From a virus, in the IMG/VR virus record IMGVR_UViG_3300003690_000159, positions 1-30,372 of that record: DNA of 30,372 nt; one strand, written 5' to 3'. Positions 22,849 through 30,372 of this stretch are shown piece by piece; the first letter of the stretch is position 1, and each line of letters opens with the position of its first letter. Position numbers and translations under genes: made by a program. The notes beneath the pieces were generated by a model, which saw only the letters and a list, made by a program, of their open reading frames with translations, searched no databases and was not told the origin of the DNA.

Positions 22849-24438
22849 TTATCCTTTGTAAAGCCAGCCAAATTCTTGGATCATCTCTCTTGCCTGCTCT
22901 TCTTTGTTTTTAAGATCCATATCGCTTCGGTAGCCTTCTTGTCCTTTAATTTGAGTATTTAATTTTGTTGAGGCGACAAACATAGAATCAACAAAGACAT
23001 CTCTATATTGTTGTTCTAGTTTGTTTATTTCGAATGCTGTGTCTCTAACCCAGCAGCCAATCGCAAGAGCCATTACCAGATCATCATTATAGCTTCTCAT
23101 GGCTTCTGGCCTACCATGGTTCCAAATAAAAGTTTTTAATTCGTTGTACATCCTAGATGAATATATTGTAATTAGTTTATTTCTAATGAATTCTTCCAAT
23201 TTTGCAATGATTAAGGGGCGCGTCTTTGAAGTTGTAGAAAATCCAGCAACTGCATTAGACATATGTTCTCCTTGTAATTGCTCAATATATTCATGTGTTG
23301 ATTTAATAGAATAATATAAATTATTGTATTGTAGTTCTTGTAATTTTGACAGAATAGTAAATCCAACAGAATTATTTTCAACAACAATCATGGCATTATT
23401 ATATTCATGCCCTATGCTATTAGTCATATCAGCAAACACATCTGGTGTTGGCTTCCCCTGGTACTCTGCCACAACTTCCGCTGTCTCTAGTTTAATAACG
23501 TGAAGTGTGGAATTATCTTTACCATCGCCACGGGCAACATCAGCCGAGAGCAAATAATTACAACCATCTTGTGCCTTCTCCCATATCCAAAAGTTACGAT
23601 CAAAACCTGTTTTATATTGAGGCTCTTTAATTGTTGTTTCTATCCACTGTAGATCATCTGGATGAATAACTGTCTCACCAGACATATTAAAATTACATTC
23701 TAACTCTTGTGCAATTTGCCTCCGAGACATATTTTTAGTCTCTTTCTCAAACCATTCCTGATCTCTATCTGGGTGTTGGTCCCAGAGAAGCACAGTTGGG
23801 AAAAAATCATTTTGCCCTTGCGTTGAATCAATATATGCTTGATGAAACCAATTCCCAACGCCATTGGGGGTTGATAGCGCAATGCATCGCCCCCCGGTTG
23901 ATAAAGTCGGATATAGTCCTGTCCATAACTCATCTAATCCGTCAACATGTGCTGCCTCATCAACCACCAAAAGCGAAAGTGCTTCAGAGCGTCCAGCATC
24001 ACTAGAGGTTGAAGAAGCTTTAATTTCTGAGCCGTTAGACAAAACAAATGAGGCTCGATTGTCAATTGTGATATTGGCTATTTGTAGCCATGGCGGCAGA
24101 TTTTTAATGATATGTTTTACCTTTTTAACGAGGTTTGCCGCAGTTTGAAATTTAGTAGCGATTACAAGAATATTTTTATTTCTATGAAACATCATTAGCC
24201 ACACAACATAAGCAGCGGTTGCTGTTGAAATGCCTAACTGTCTTGCCTTTAATATAACATTAAAACGATGATCGTTAAAGTTTCTTAATAACTCTTCTTG
24301 AAAATCATAGAGCTTAAATGGAATTAATCCTTTTAGAGGGTGGGCAATTTTTGCATAACTGTTAATAAAATAAACTGGATCTTTGCCACTTTTAAGTACC
24401 TCTTTTAATATTTCATTTTTTGTAAGCTCAAACGACAT
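22849..24438 (-). CDS. gp17: Terminase large subunit, T4 gp17-like
   Basis: This 529-residue protein is the packaging ATPase and nuclease. The ATPase has Walker A KARQLGIST (64-72, the T4-style variant), Walker B LLVVDE (156-161) and coupling motif ALSTPNG (187-193). The nuclease has the RNase-H-type acidic residues in SADVARGDGKDNS (Asp300), IVVENNSVG (Glu354) and NDDLVMAL (Asp452/453). Length fits T4 gp17 (610) less its extended ends. The next gene is the portal, as needed for a packaging complex. No small terminase (gp16) could be identified in the window. Confidence 0.97.
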   Translation of the reverse strand: MSFELTKNEILKEVLKSGKDPVYFINSYAKIAHPLKGLIPFKLYDFQEELLRNFNDHRFNVILKARQLGISTATAAYVVWLMMFHRNKNILVIATKFQTAANLVKKVKHIIKNLPPWLQIANITIDNRASFVLSNGSEIKASSTSSDAGRSEALSLLVVDEAAHVDGLDELWTGLYPTLSTGGRCIALSTPNGVGNWFHQAYIDSTQGQNDFFPTVLLWDQHPDRDQEWFEKETKNMSRRQIAQELECNFNMSGETVIHPDDLQWIETTIKEPQYKTGFDRNFWIWEKAQDGCNYLLSADVARGDGKDNSTLHVIKLETAEVVAEYQGKPTPDVFADMTNSIGHEYNNAMIVVENNSVGFTILSKLQELQYNNLYYSIKSTHEYIEQLQGEHMSNAVAGFSTTSKTRPLIIAKLEEFIRNKLITIYSSRMYNELKTFIWNHGRPEAMRSYNDDLVMALAIGCWVRDTAFEINKLEQQYRDVFVDSMFVASTKLNTQIKGQEGYRSDMDLKNKEEQAREMIQEFGWLYKG

Positions 24439-24457
24439 CTAATCATGTTTTAATATA

Positions 24458-24970
24458 TTATTTATTTTTTCCTAGAGATATAAAATCTCTAATTGATTTA
24501 TCTAACCTGTCTTCCGATGGATCTCCAACGGCAGTTACATCATCTAATCCGCCAATTTTATAATATCTATAGGCAGTGGCAAATACACGAATTTTGGAAG
24601 TGTTTTGTACCATCACATTTACATCGCTATCTGCGGTTAAAGAAAGCGAATTTCCAGTAACTTTTTTATATTCCTTCTTTAAGAAATTCGCAATATTTTG
24701 AATCATCTCTTCAATCTCTGCTTCAATATCTCCAGCATAAACATCTTTAAGCTTTATCTCGCTTTGATAGTTGATGCACAAAAGATTACCATAAAATTTA
24801 ACACCAAAGCCATCCATGACACGAGAATCAATAATGGGATCTCCCTCTTCTCTTTTCAGTCCAATTTTACGTTCTTCGCCATCAAGAGAATATTTTTTAT
24901 CTTGCGCACCATCATATACATTTGCTGCCGCCTGTGAAATTCCTCTTACGATCTCTAATGCTGTTGCCAT
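24458..24970 (-). CDS. Unrecognised 170-residue protein before the terminase
   Basis: This begins MATALEIVRGISQAAANVYD with helical character and continues DSRVMDGFGVKFYGNLLCIN, then IEAEIEEMIQNIANFLKKEY and VFATAYRYYKIGGLD. No zinc or membrane motif is visible. Its ATG directly follows the TAA of the upstream gene, and the terminase follows 19 bases later. That position could house a small terminase or an unrelated structural protein, but nothing in the sequence shows a DNA-binding helix-turn-helix. I do not assign a function. Confidence 0.65.
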   Translation of the reverse strand: MATALEIVRGISQAAANVYDGAQDKKYSLDGEERKIGLKREEGDPIIDSRVMDGFGVKFYGNLLCINYQSEIKLKDVYAGDIEAEIEEMIQNIANFLKKEYKKVTGNSLSLTADSDVNVMVQNTSKIRVFATAYRYYKIGGLDDVTAVGDPSEDRLDKSIRDFISLGKNK

Positions 24971-25366
24971 TTATTTATTTTCTCCTTTTTTGGGACGCCA
25001 CCCTGTTTTCCAGCGCTCTTCCCTATTTTCAACCCACTGAACATAGCATTTAAAACAACAATCATACTTATTCATGTATACATCGTCTTGTCCGCTAAAA
25101 GAATAAACGTCACATACCTGACAAACTCTATTGCTATCCTTATTAAGTAGTTTTTTCGAGATTAAAAAACCTTCAATTTCAATTTTTTCAGACTTTTCTA
25201 AATTTGTTCGTACTTTTTGAGACAAAAGTTTAATTTGTTCTAAATATTGCTTTTCTTTTTCTTCGTCCCAATAGCGCTGAGGGTGCTGAACTGCCTCTTC
25301 TCCATATTTTTCTATTATAGCGTTCTCAACTTGAATAATATAATTAGGATCTTTGTGTTTTTTCAT
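24971..25366 (-). CDS. Small zinc-finger protein (131 residues)
   Basis: A start at MKKHKDPNYIIQVENAIIEK (25366) is preferred because it overlaps the stop of the upstream gene as ATGA; a longer frame starting at 25441 would lie wholly inside that gene. The N-terminal part is helical and charged. The C-terminal 45 residues contain CQVCDVYSFSGQDDVY, DCCFKCYVQWVENRE and RWKTGWRP, with two CxxC pairs that probably bind zinc, then a Trp-rich end. It could bind nucleic acid or protein. The function is unknown. Confidence 0.75.
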   Translation of the reverse strand: MKKHKDPNYIIQVENAIIEKYGEEAVQHPQRYWDEEKEKQYLEQIKLLSQKVRTNLEKSEKIEIEGFLISKKLLNKDSNRVCQVCDVYSFSGQDDVYMNKYDCCFKCYVQWVENREERWKTGWRPKKGENK

Positions 25367-25824
25367 TGTGCTATGTCTATTGCGGCATAAAATATTCCAA
25401 TAGAGGCAGCAGTGCCAAGAACGAAACCACCGATTGCCCACCAGTGATTATTTTTATTTGGCTGCTCAAGAGCCATGTCTCTATACATTTCCATTTCCTG
25501 ATCTTTAACTTCGAAAAGCAAAATCATTCTCTCGTTCTGTGAATTATAACTAGCCGCTAAGTTGTCAATTTGTAATTGATATCTGGCGTCGAGCTTAGCA
25601 AGTTCATACTCGACTCGTAAATCGCAATCAGACATAGAGAACTGATGTTCAGTAATTAGTTGTGCTGTTGCAGCAGGATTAAACAATGTTCCATCAAATG
25701 GTGCAGCATCGCCTTCTGATAAGTGAGTATACATTGGCTCTTCTTGATCCGAGTCTTGAGCAAAGACAGGAGCAGGAAAAAGTAAACTAAAAGTTAATAT
25801 TGGTGCAAGAATTTTATTTAACAT
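25363..25824 (-). CDS. Signal-peptide, coiled-coil, C-terminal membrane protein (spanin-like candidate)
   Basis: This 153-residue protein has a cleavable-looking signal peptide (MLNKILAPILTFSLLFPAPV, then FAQ; AxA-type cut after residue 22). An APFDGTLFNPAATAQLI motif (41-57) follows, then a helix/coil (70-120, with MEMYRDMALEQ). A C-terminal membrane segment WWAIGGFVLGTAASIGIFYA (128-147) ends it. One cysteine lies at 67, away from the signal end, so it is not a typical lipoprotein. The topology of a signal plus coil plus C-terminal membrane helix resembles u-spanins. It overlaps the upstream coiled-coil membrane gene by 11 bases. A lysis role is inferred from topology only. Confidence 0.65.
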   Translation of the reverse strand: MLNKILAPILTFSLLFPAPVFAQDSDQEEPMYTHLSEGDAAPFDGTLFNPAATAQLITEHQFSMSDCDLRVEYELAKLDARYQLQIDNLAASYNSQNERMILLFEVKDQEMEMYRDMALEQPNKNNHWWAIGGFVLGTAASIGIFYAAIDIAQ

Positions 25825-26224
25825 ATTTAAATCCGAATTCGCCTTCTAAGCGGCGGTTTAGTTCCTCTGTATCATTATAATACGAATCTATAAGAGTTTT
25901 TATTTTAGCTCTTTTCTGAAATGTTAGGGCATCGAGTTCTGATTTATATTCATGATCCAGGTGTACCATTATCTCGTTGTATGCTTCGAGTGCCTTATTT
26001 CGTTCTTCCAATTCGTCCTGATAGGTTCTATCAATGATACCAATCTGTTCTTTATAACTCTCTATTGTTTTGCTAAGAACCTTTTTGTGTGCATTTATAT
26101 TTTTTTTAGCCACAACCCAAATAACAGCAGTCCACAAAGCCAACAACGCAAGTTTCCAGTGATGCTTGCACCATACCCAAGCTTTTTGCAAAAATGCCGA
26201 AACTGCTAACCACGATAAGTTCAT
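25814..26224 (-). CDS. Membrane-anchored coiled-coil protein (i-spanin-like candidate)
   Basis: This 136-residue protein has a single N-terminal membrane segment (WKLALLALWTAVIWVVA, about 23-39) followed by a long charged coiled coil (YKEQIGIIDRTYQDELEERN, KALEAYNEIMVHLDHEYKSE, up to about residue 125). This is the shape of Rz-type i-spanins, but also of other anchored coils. Its ATG overlaps the stop of the 64-residue gene (ATGA). It overlaps the next gene by 11 bases, as nested or overlapping spanin genes often do. Confidence 0.6.
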   Translation of the reverse strand: MNLSWLAVSAFLQKAWVWCKHHWKLALLALWTAVIWVVAKKNINAHKKVLSKTIESYKEQIGIIDRTYQDELEERNKALEAYNEIMVHLDHEYKSELDALTFQKRAKIKTLIDSYYNDTEELNRRLEGEFGFKYVK

Positions 26225-26415
26225 TCGAAATCTCCATATTTATAAGCTCTCATAACGTCTACAGCGCCTTGTGTTCCGATATATACCATTGCAATTAAGC
26301 CCCATGTCTCCGAAGCCAAATCGGACCAAAGCATGAGCCCTGTTGCTGTTAAAAATGTGAGTAGCTTACGAGATATTAATTTATGTAAACACTTGTCTAA
26401 TAATCCTTTGTTCAT
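26221..26415 (-). CDS. Small membrane protein (holin-like candidate)
   Basis: This 64-residue protein has a basic start (MNKGLLDKCLHKLISRKLLT) and two hydrophobic stretches: LTFLTATGLMLWSDLA (19-34) and WGLIAMVYIGTQGAVDVM (38-55). A short charged tail follows. Two short membrane segments, small size and its place at the head of two coiled-coil membrane genes fit a holin or pinholin. No endolysin is next to it, so the assignment is tentative. A strong ribosome site (AAGGAG) precedes it. Confidence 0.55.
   Translation of the reverse strand: MNKGLLDKCLHKLISRKLLTFLTATGLMLWSDLASETWGLIAMVYIGTQGAVDVMRAYKYGDFE
26237..26244 (-). promoter_or_regulatory. T4-type late promoter-like TATAAATA
   Basis: The only exact TATAAATA on the coding strand that I found is at 26244-26237, inside the end of the 64-residue gene and 12 bases before the ATG of the coiled-coil gene. 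Transcription would start next to a GGAG ribosome site. AT-rich coding DNA can produce this by chance. Confidence 0.2.
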
Positions 26416-26436
26416 TATTTGTTTCTCCTTTTATAA

Positions 26437-29400
26437 TTATTGGCTGACATATGCAAACCCATTATTCTTTTCTATATTAATTATCACATCAACACAATCT
26501 TTTAAAGAATCGAGGTGAGAAATTAAAATTACAGTCTTAAAATATGATTTAACCATATCTAATATTCTAACAAAACCTTCTAAATTCTCTGCATCCAATG
26601 CGGTTCCAGGCTCATCAAGAATAAATATATTAGACTTTGGTAGATTGCTAACCTGCAAGAGCGCGAGTCGAATCGCCATGGAGGCAATCGTCTTTTCGGC
26701 ACCAGAGCCCATTTCGATTGGTCTGGGCTCATGCTTTGGATGCTTAATATAAACGTTTAAACGTCTGCCATCATTCTCGAATAAGACTTCAAAGTCTACA
26801 ATATTTGCCAATACCTTTGCGATTTCTTCATTAATTGTTGGTAGCTTCTTTTTAATAATATCATAAGAAATACCACTTGTATGCATACACCGCATAAATA
26901 AGTCATATGCAGAATATTCCTCTCGTAACTCTGCTAATTCATTTTTTTGTTCAATTAAGTTTTGCAGTTTCTGCTCATAAGAGCCATGAGAAATATATAA
27001 CTCATTTAGCTCTTGTTGACATTTATCGAACTTTTTCTCTATTTTTGTAAGCGATGTGATATATTGTTTTCTGTTTGCAACAAGCTGTCCCAAATTTTCA
27101 ATTGCTTCTTTGTTTTGTTCATATATTGTAATCTCTTTTTCTAAATTCTCAATTTCATGTTTGAACACTTCCAGCTTTGATAAGTTATTTTGTATTTCCA
27201 AATCGGAAACAGAAATATGATGTTCAACTTGCTGTTGTCTGTCAACCAATAAGCTATACTTGTTTAGATAGTCGTTGAGTTTATCGACATCAAGTTCATA
27301 TATTTCCTCCAAAAGTTGCACGCTTTGCTTGCGAAGGTCGGTAACTTCTGTCACCATATCTGGTAGTTTGTCTTTTGCCTTGTGAGCATCACAAATAAAC
27401 TTACAAGTTGGGAATGAATCTCCACATGGGACTTCTTCAAGAAGTCCAACCTTCTTTCTATGAGTATTAATGTCTTTATTGCTGTTTGATAAAAGATTCA
27501 AAAGTTCTTCATACTCTTCGTTTTTATCATCTACATTCTTTTTCTGGTTTCGTAAATTTTCAATATCATAATCTTGTAGAAAGCTGTTTAGCTTTTCGAT
27601 GATGCCTTTATTCTCATCATTTGTTTCAATGATATCTTTATTTTCTTTAATAAGTTTCTGAACTTCGCTTTTCTTTTCTGCGAGCATATTATTTGTTGCA
27701 TCAATATTAATAATATCTATCGGAATAGAGTCTATCTTATTTTCTATCTCGGTTAATAATATATTGGCATCTGAAATCTGCTCTTGATACGCAGAACATT
27801 CCTGTGTATGTGTGTCAATGTTTTGTTGGCTTTGTTCTATTTCTTGTCGTGCAATGTCAATCTCGTCATCGTATTCTCTTCCCTCAAGCCGCTTAAGTGC
27901 TCCGCGCAAATCCGAAGCGTCATCTTTTGCCATCTTAAACTTCATGTCAAAAATTTCGAGATCAAGAAACTTGGCAAGGATTTCCTTGCGTCGTGTTGAT
28001 CCTTCCTTAATAAACGTTAAACTATCCAACTGAGATGCCATCGAAGTGAGCAAAAAATCATCTAGGGTGCCGAACATCTTGCGAATATTCTTATCTGTGT
28101 CATTGCGGGTTAATCCATTATGGCTCACAACTTCATTTGTAATGGCATTAACTTCATAAAATTCAACAGTTGTCTTTGCTTCCTGAGTTTCCTCCCCCTT
28201 GAGCTTCTTAATATACTTTTCACTTTCACGCTCAATTACAAACTGTTTATCGCCAATAGAAATTCCTATCCTCCCAATGCCTCTCTCCTTGTTCTGGTTA
28301 ATAACGTTAAGATTCTTCCGTTCATTTTTCGAGGTGGAGTTGAACAGCGTATACAGGGCAGCATCCACTATGCTCGACTTACCTGAGTAGTTTTTTCCGA
28401 AGATTCCTATAATACCACTGAGGTTGGTAAAGTCTATGGAGTTTTTCTCACCATAATTAAACAGGTTGTCCCACTCAAACGAATTAAGTTGCCAGTTAAT
28501 ATTTCGGGCAACCTCTTCGTTCTCCTCAACTGCTCTATTATATTTTAAGTTGAGCTTTGAAACCCTGTCTATAACATCATCCTCAACTTCATATTCTTTC
28601 AAAAATTCTTTAATTAATTTCTTCTGAACCGTGAGATCGCGGAGATTTTCTTTTATAAAGTCATCATGATGCTTCGCAATATCAACTGCTCGCTTCATCT
28701 TGTTAAGTGGAAGATTGTTATTAGAAACCATACGAAGACGAGCACCCTGCGGAATATTAATACCCTTTGGCATTCTACCCTTTGGTGTTAGCTCGATTGT
28801 AATAAATGGTTTGGGATTTTTTAACTCAATATGTCGGACATTAAAGATATCCTTATTTTCAATTTCCCAAATCAAAAAACCTTTATTATTTGTTTCACCA
28901 TGATTTTGTTGAACGGTACTTCCACAATAGCGTATGCGTCCTTCAAAGTCAAGTGCCTGTGCTTTATGAATATCGCCCAGTAAACCAAAGTCAAACTTAG
29001 TAAAAATATTTAGCTCATGCTCTCCGTGCTCCATTACCCAGCCGATGTCGGTCTTGCAATTACTTATCGATCCATGATAAAGAGCAATGTTTATCTTATT
29101 CAAATCTGTCGGCTCAACCCAATTGTCCTCATCAAAGACGGAAAGAATATTAAAACACAGATTATCATCAACATGATACTCGCCAGAATTCTTAAAAAAA
29201 TGAATATCTGGATGCTCTAATGCTTGAATTATCGGAGTAATCGCATCTTGGCGGCTACTGTTCTTTAAATTGCCATCATGATTACCTGGAACCATTATCA
29301 ATGGGGCGATATCTGCCAAGCTCTTGATAAAGTCCGTAGCGAGTTCAAAATATTCTGGCGATAACTGTGTTTTAGTATGTGCCAAATCTCCGCAATGAAC

Positions 29401-29520
29401 AATGTAATCTGGTTTCTCTTCTTGAAGAATAGAGAACATTTCTGCGAATATCTTGCGATATTCATAATGATATTTTAGATTTTTAATATGCGTATCAGCA
29501 ATGTGCGCAATCTTAATCAT
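26437..29520 (-). CDS. Natural fusion of Mre11/SbcD-type nuclease (gp47) and Rad50/SbcC-type ATPase (gp46)
   Basis: One 1027-residue frame carries both subunits of the DNA-end processing complex. Residues 1-240 are a calcineurin-like phosphoesterase: DTH (9-11), CGDLAH (43-48), GNHD (79-82), YHG (148-150) and LGDIHKA (181-187). Residues about 250-345 are a linker/capping region. Residues 345-1027 are a Rad50 head with Walker A GIFGKNYSGKSS (372-383), a coiled coil, an apex with C699, C706, C710 (EVPCGDSFPTCKFICDAHK), a returning coil, ABC signature EMGSGAEKT (936-944), Walker B FILDEPGTALDAE (966-978) and switch SH (1001-1002). All catalytic motifs are intact. T4, E. coli and eukaryotes use separate genes. 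It precedes a lysis/head operon and follows primase. Confidence 0.95.
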   Translation of the reverse strand: MIKIAHIADTHIKNLKYHYEYRKIFAEMFSILQEEKPDYIVHCGDLAHTKTQLSPEYFELATDFIKSLADIAPLIMVPGNHDGNLKNSSRQDAITPIIQALEHPDIHFFKNSGEYHVDDNLCFNILSVFDEDNWVEPTDLNKINIALYHGSISNCKTDIGWVMEHGEHELNIFTKFDFGLLGDIHKAQALDFEGRIRYCGSTVQQNHGETNNKGFLIWEIENKDIFNVRHIELKNPKPFITIELTPKGRMPKGINIPQGARLRMVSNNNLPLNKMKRAVDIAKHHDDFIKENLRDLTVQKKLIKEFLKEYEVEDDVIDRVSKLNLKYNRAVEENEEVARNINWQLNSFEWDNLFNYGEKNSIDFTNLSGIIGIFGKNYSGKSSIVDAALYTLFNSTSKNERKNLNVINQNKERGIGRIGISIGDKQFVIERESEKYIKKLKGEETQEAKTTVEFYEVNAITNEVVSHNGLTRNDTDKNIRKMFGTLDDFLLTSMASQLDSLTFIKEGSTRRKEILAKFLDLEIFDMKFKMAKDDASDLRGALKRLEGREYDDEIDIARQEIEQSQQNIDTHTQECSAYQEQISDANILLTEIENKIDSIPIDIINIDATNNMLAEKKSEVQKLIKENKDIIETNDENKGIIEKLNSFLQDYDIENLRNQKKNVDDKNEEYEELLNLLSNSNKDINTHRKKVGLLEEVPCGDSFPTCKFICDAHKAKDKLPDMVTEVTDLRKQSVQLLEEIYELDVDKLNDYLNKYSLLVDRQQQVEHHISVSDLEIQNNLSKLEVFKHEIENLEKEITIYEQNKEAIENLGQLVANRKQYITSLTKIEKKFDKCQQELNELYISHGSYEQKLQNLIEQKNELAELREEYSAYDLFMRCMHTSGISYDIIKKKLPTINEEIAKVLANIVDFEVLFENDGRRLNVYIKHPKHEPRPIEMGSGAEKTIASMAIRLALLQVSNLPKSNIFILDEPGTALDAENLEGFVRILDMVKSYFKTVILISHLDSLKDCVDVIINIEKNNGFAYVSQ

Positions 29521-29532
29521 ATTTCCTCTTAT

Positions 29533-30372
29533 TTAAATACTAGCAATAGCGTTCTCTAAAAAATAATCCATTTCTTGAACGCGCTTAGCATTTTGTTTTC
29601 TTATGGCAAATTCACTTTTGCTCATCTCGCCAATATCTTGATATCCACTTGTGTCTATTTTAAAAACTTCCAAGCCATAAGTCAAAAAAAGTTTCATAAT
29701 TTTACTTTCTTTTTCTTGAGCATCAGGATCAAGTGCAAGAAATACTGGAGTATCGTTTTGGGCTATTTTCATAAAAAGTTTAGAATTTGGACGTAATGTG
29801 GAACCAAGTAGCGGTACAGCATTTGGACCAGCGACGATGGCATCAAATATGCCTTCTGTTAATACCAAATCACTATCCCATTCCAAATAAAGTTCATTAA
29901 AAATAATGTCTTTAGACACAGGAGGATTTAAATACTTGAAAGAATCTGGAGAAAGGCTTCTGGCTATAAAATAATTTAAATTTCCATTTTTATCGAAAGA
30001 GGGCACAATAATGCGATTTGCATATCCGCCTTCTATGCAATATCCTATTTTCCAATATAGAATATCTTTCTCTATAATACCACGTTTTTTAAGATAATTC
30101 AATGCTGGGAGTGTCGATAATGTTTTGCCATTACTTAATGAAACAAACCCACTTGGTAAAGTAACTATTTGCGAATCTGCTTGTCTAATGGGCAATTCTG
30201 CGAATAATTCATCGAATTCAGTAATATCGATTCGATTTGTAAGCTTATCCCATTCTTGTAATTGTGTAAATGTTCCAAATCTGCGAACAAGGCGACGAAT
30301 ATCTCTGCCTATTGTCTCGCAGATCCAGCATTTATAAACATTTTTTTCTACGTTGACGGAAAGCTTCTTTTT
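29533..30372 (-). CDS. DnaG-like DNA primase, partial (N-terminus outside the window)
   Basis: The frame is open to the right edge, so the gene begins upstream. The first visible residues contain CWIC (15-18) in KNVYKCWICETIGRDIRRLV, the second half of the zinc-binding domain. A short N-terminal catalytic region follows. The TOPRIM fold shows VLTEGIFDAI (Glu at about 173) and FLALDPDAQE (DxD at 215-217). These catalyse RNA primer synthesis. A TTG at 30195 could be a start but would delete the zinc domain, so the longer frame is preferred. The stop is 12 bases from the nuclease-ATPase fusion, in one replication and repair unit. Confidence 0.85.
   Translation of the reverse strand, partial: KKKLSVNVEKNVYKCWICETIGRDIRRLVRRFGTFTQLQEWDKLTNRIDITEFDELFAELPIRQADSQIVTLPSGFVSLSNGKTLSTLPALNYLKKRGIIEKDILYWKIGYCIEGGYANRIIVPSFDKNGNLNYFIARSLSPDSFKYLNPPVSKDIIFNELYLEWDSDLVLTEGIFDAIVAGPNAVPLLGSTLRPNSKLFMKIAQNDTPVFLALDPDAQEKESKIMKLFLTYGLEVFKIDTSGYQDIGEMSKSEFAIRKQNAKRVQEMDYFLENAIASI

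Noticed and set aside
24971-25441. Longer start at 25441 for the zinc-finger gene
   Set aside because: The extra 25 residues would be read inside the upstream gene's coding region, and the ATGA overlap at 25366 gives a better start.
29533-30195. Primase starting at a TTG at 30195
   Set aside because: The frame continues to the window edge and includes a CWIC zinc half-site, so the gene starts outside the window.

Overview
The window is a contiguous piece of a tailed-phage genome of the T4-like myovirus type. Every supported gene lies on the minus strand, so transcription runs from base 30372 down to base 1. Genes are packed tightly, with many ATGA/TAATG overlaps and no gap above about 140 bases. 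Composition is AT-rich. The T4-type structural proteins have the character of marine T4-like phages, and one promoter is a perfect sigma-70 consensus, so a proteobacterial host is a reasonable inference. The host cannot be fixed from the sequence.

Layout in transcription order. (1) 30372-26437: DNA replication and repair, with the C-terminal part of a DnaG-like primase and a single 1027-residue protein that joins an Mre11/SbcD-type nuclease (T4 gp47) to a Rad50/SbcC-type ATPase (T4 gp46). (2) 26415-24458: three small membrane proteins, two of them with coiled coils (a lysis- or spanin-like set), a small zinc-finger protein and an unrecognised 170-residue protein. (3) 24438-18189: head assembly, with large terminase (gp17), portal (gp20), two unrecognised proteins, a DUF1360-like membrane protein, prohead protease (gp21) and a small KKSELK-type protein. 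(4) 18181-15362: a viral ribosomal protein bS21, then surface or fibre-like virion proteins and a possible small overlapping gene. (5) 15340-12742: scaffold core (gp22) and major capsid protein (gp23), ending in a rho-independent terminator. The capsid gene has its conserved C-terminus in a different frame. (6) 12644-9943: neck and tail-terminator proteins (gp13-, gp14- and gp15-like). (7) 9801-6231: tail sheath (gp18) and tail tube (gp19). (8) 6208-1: a perfect sigma-70 promoter, a gp26-like baseplate/tail-chaperone protein, a small downstream frame with no ordinary start codon, a terminator, a 99-residue protein, the tape measure protein, two related baseplate/tube-initiator-like proteins, a LysM-type gp53-like protein and the start of another baseplate protein.

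Together these encode head assembly (portal, protease, scaffold, capsid), genome packaging (terminase), neck closure, a contractile tail and the start of the baseplate, plus recombination and replication enzymes. The most notable points are the Mre11-Rad50 fusion, a possible translational frameshift at a run of seven T before the tape measure gene, the ribosomal protein gene inside the capsid module, and the broken frame of the major capsid protein.
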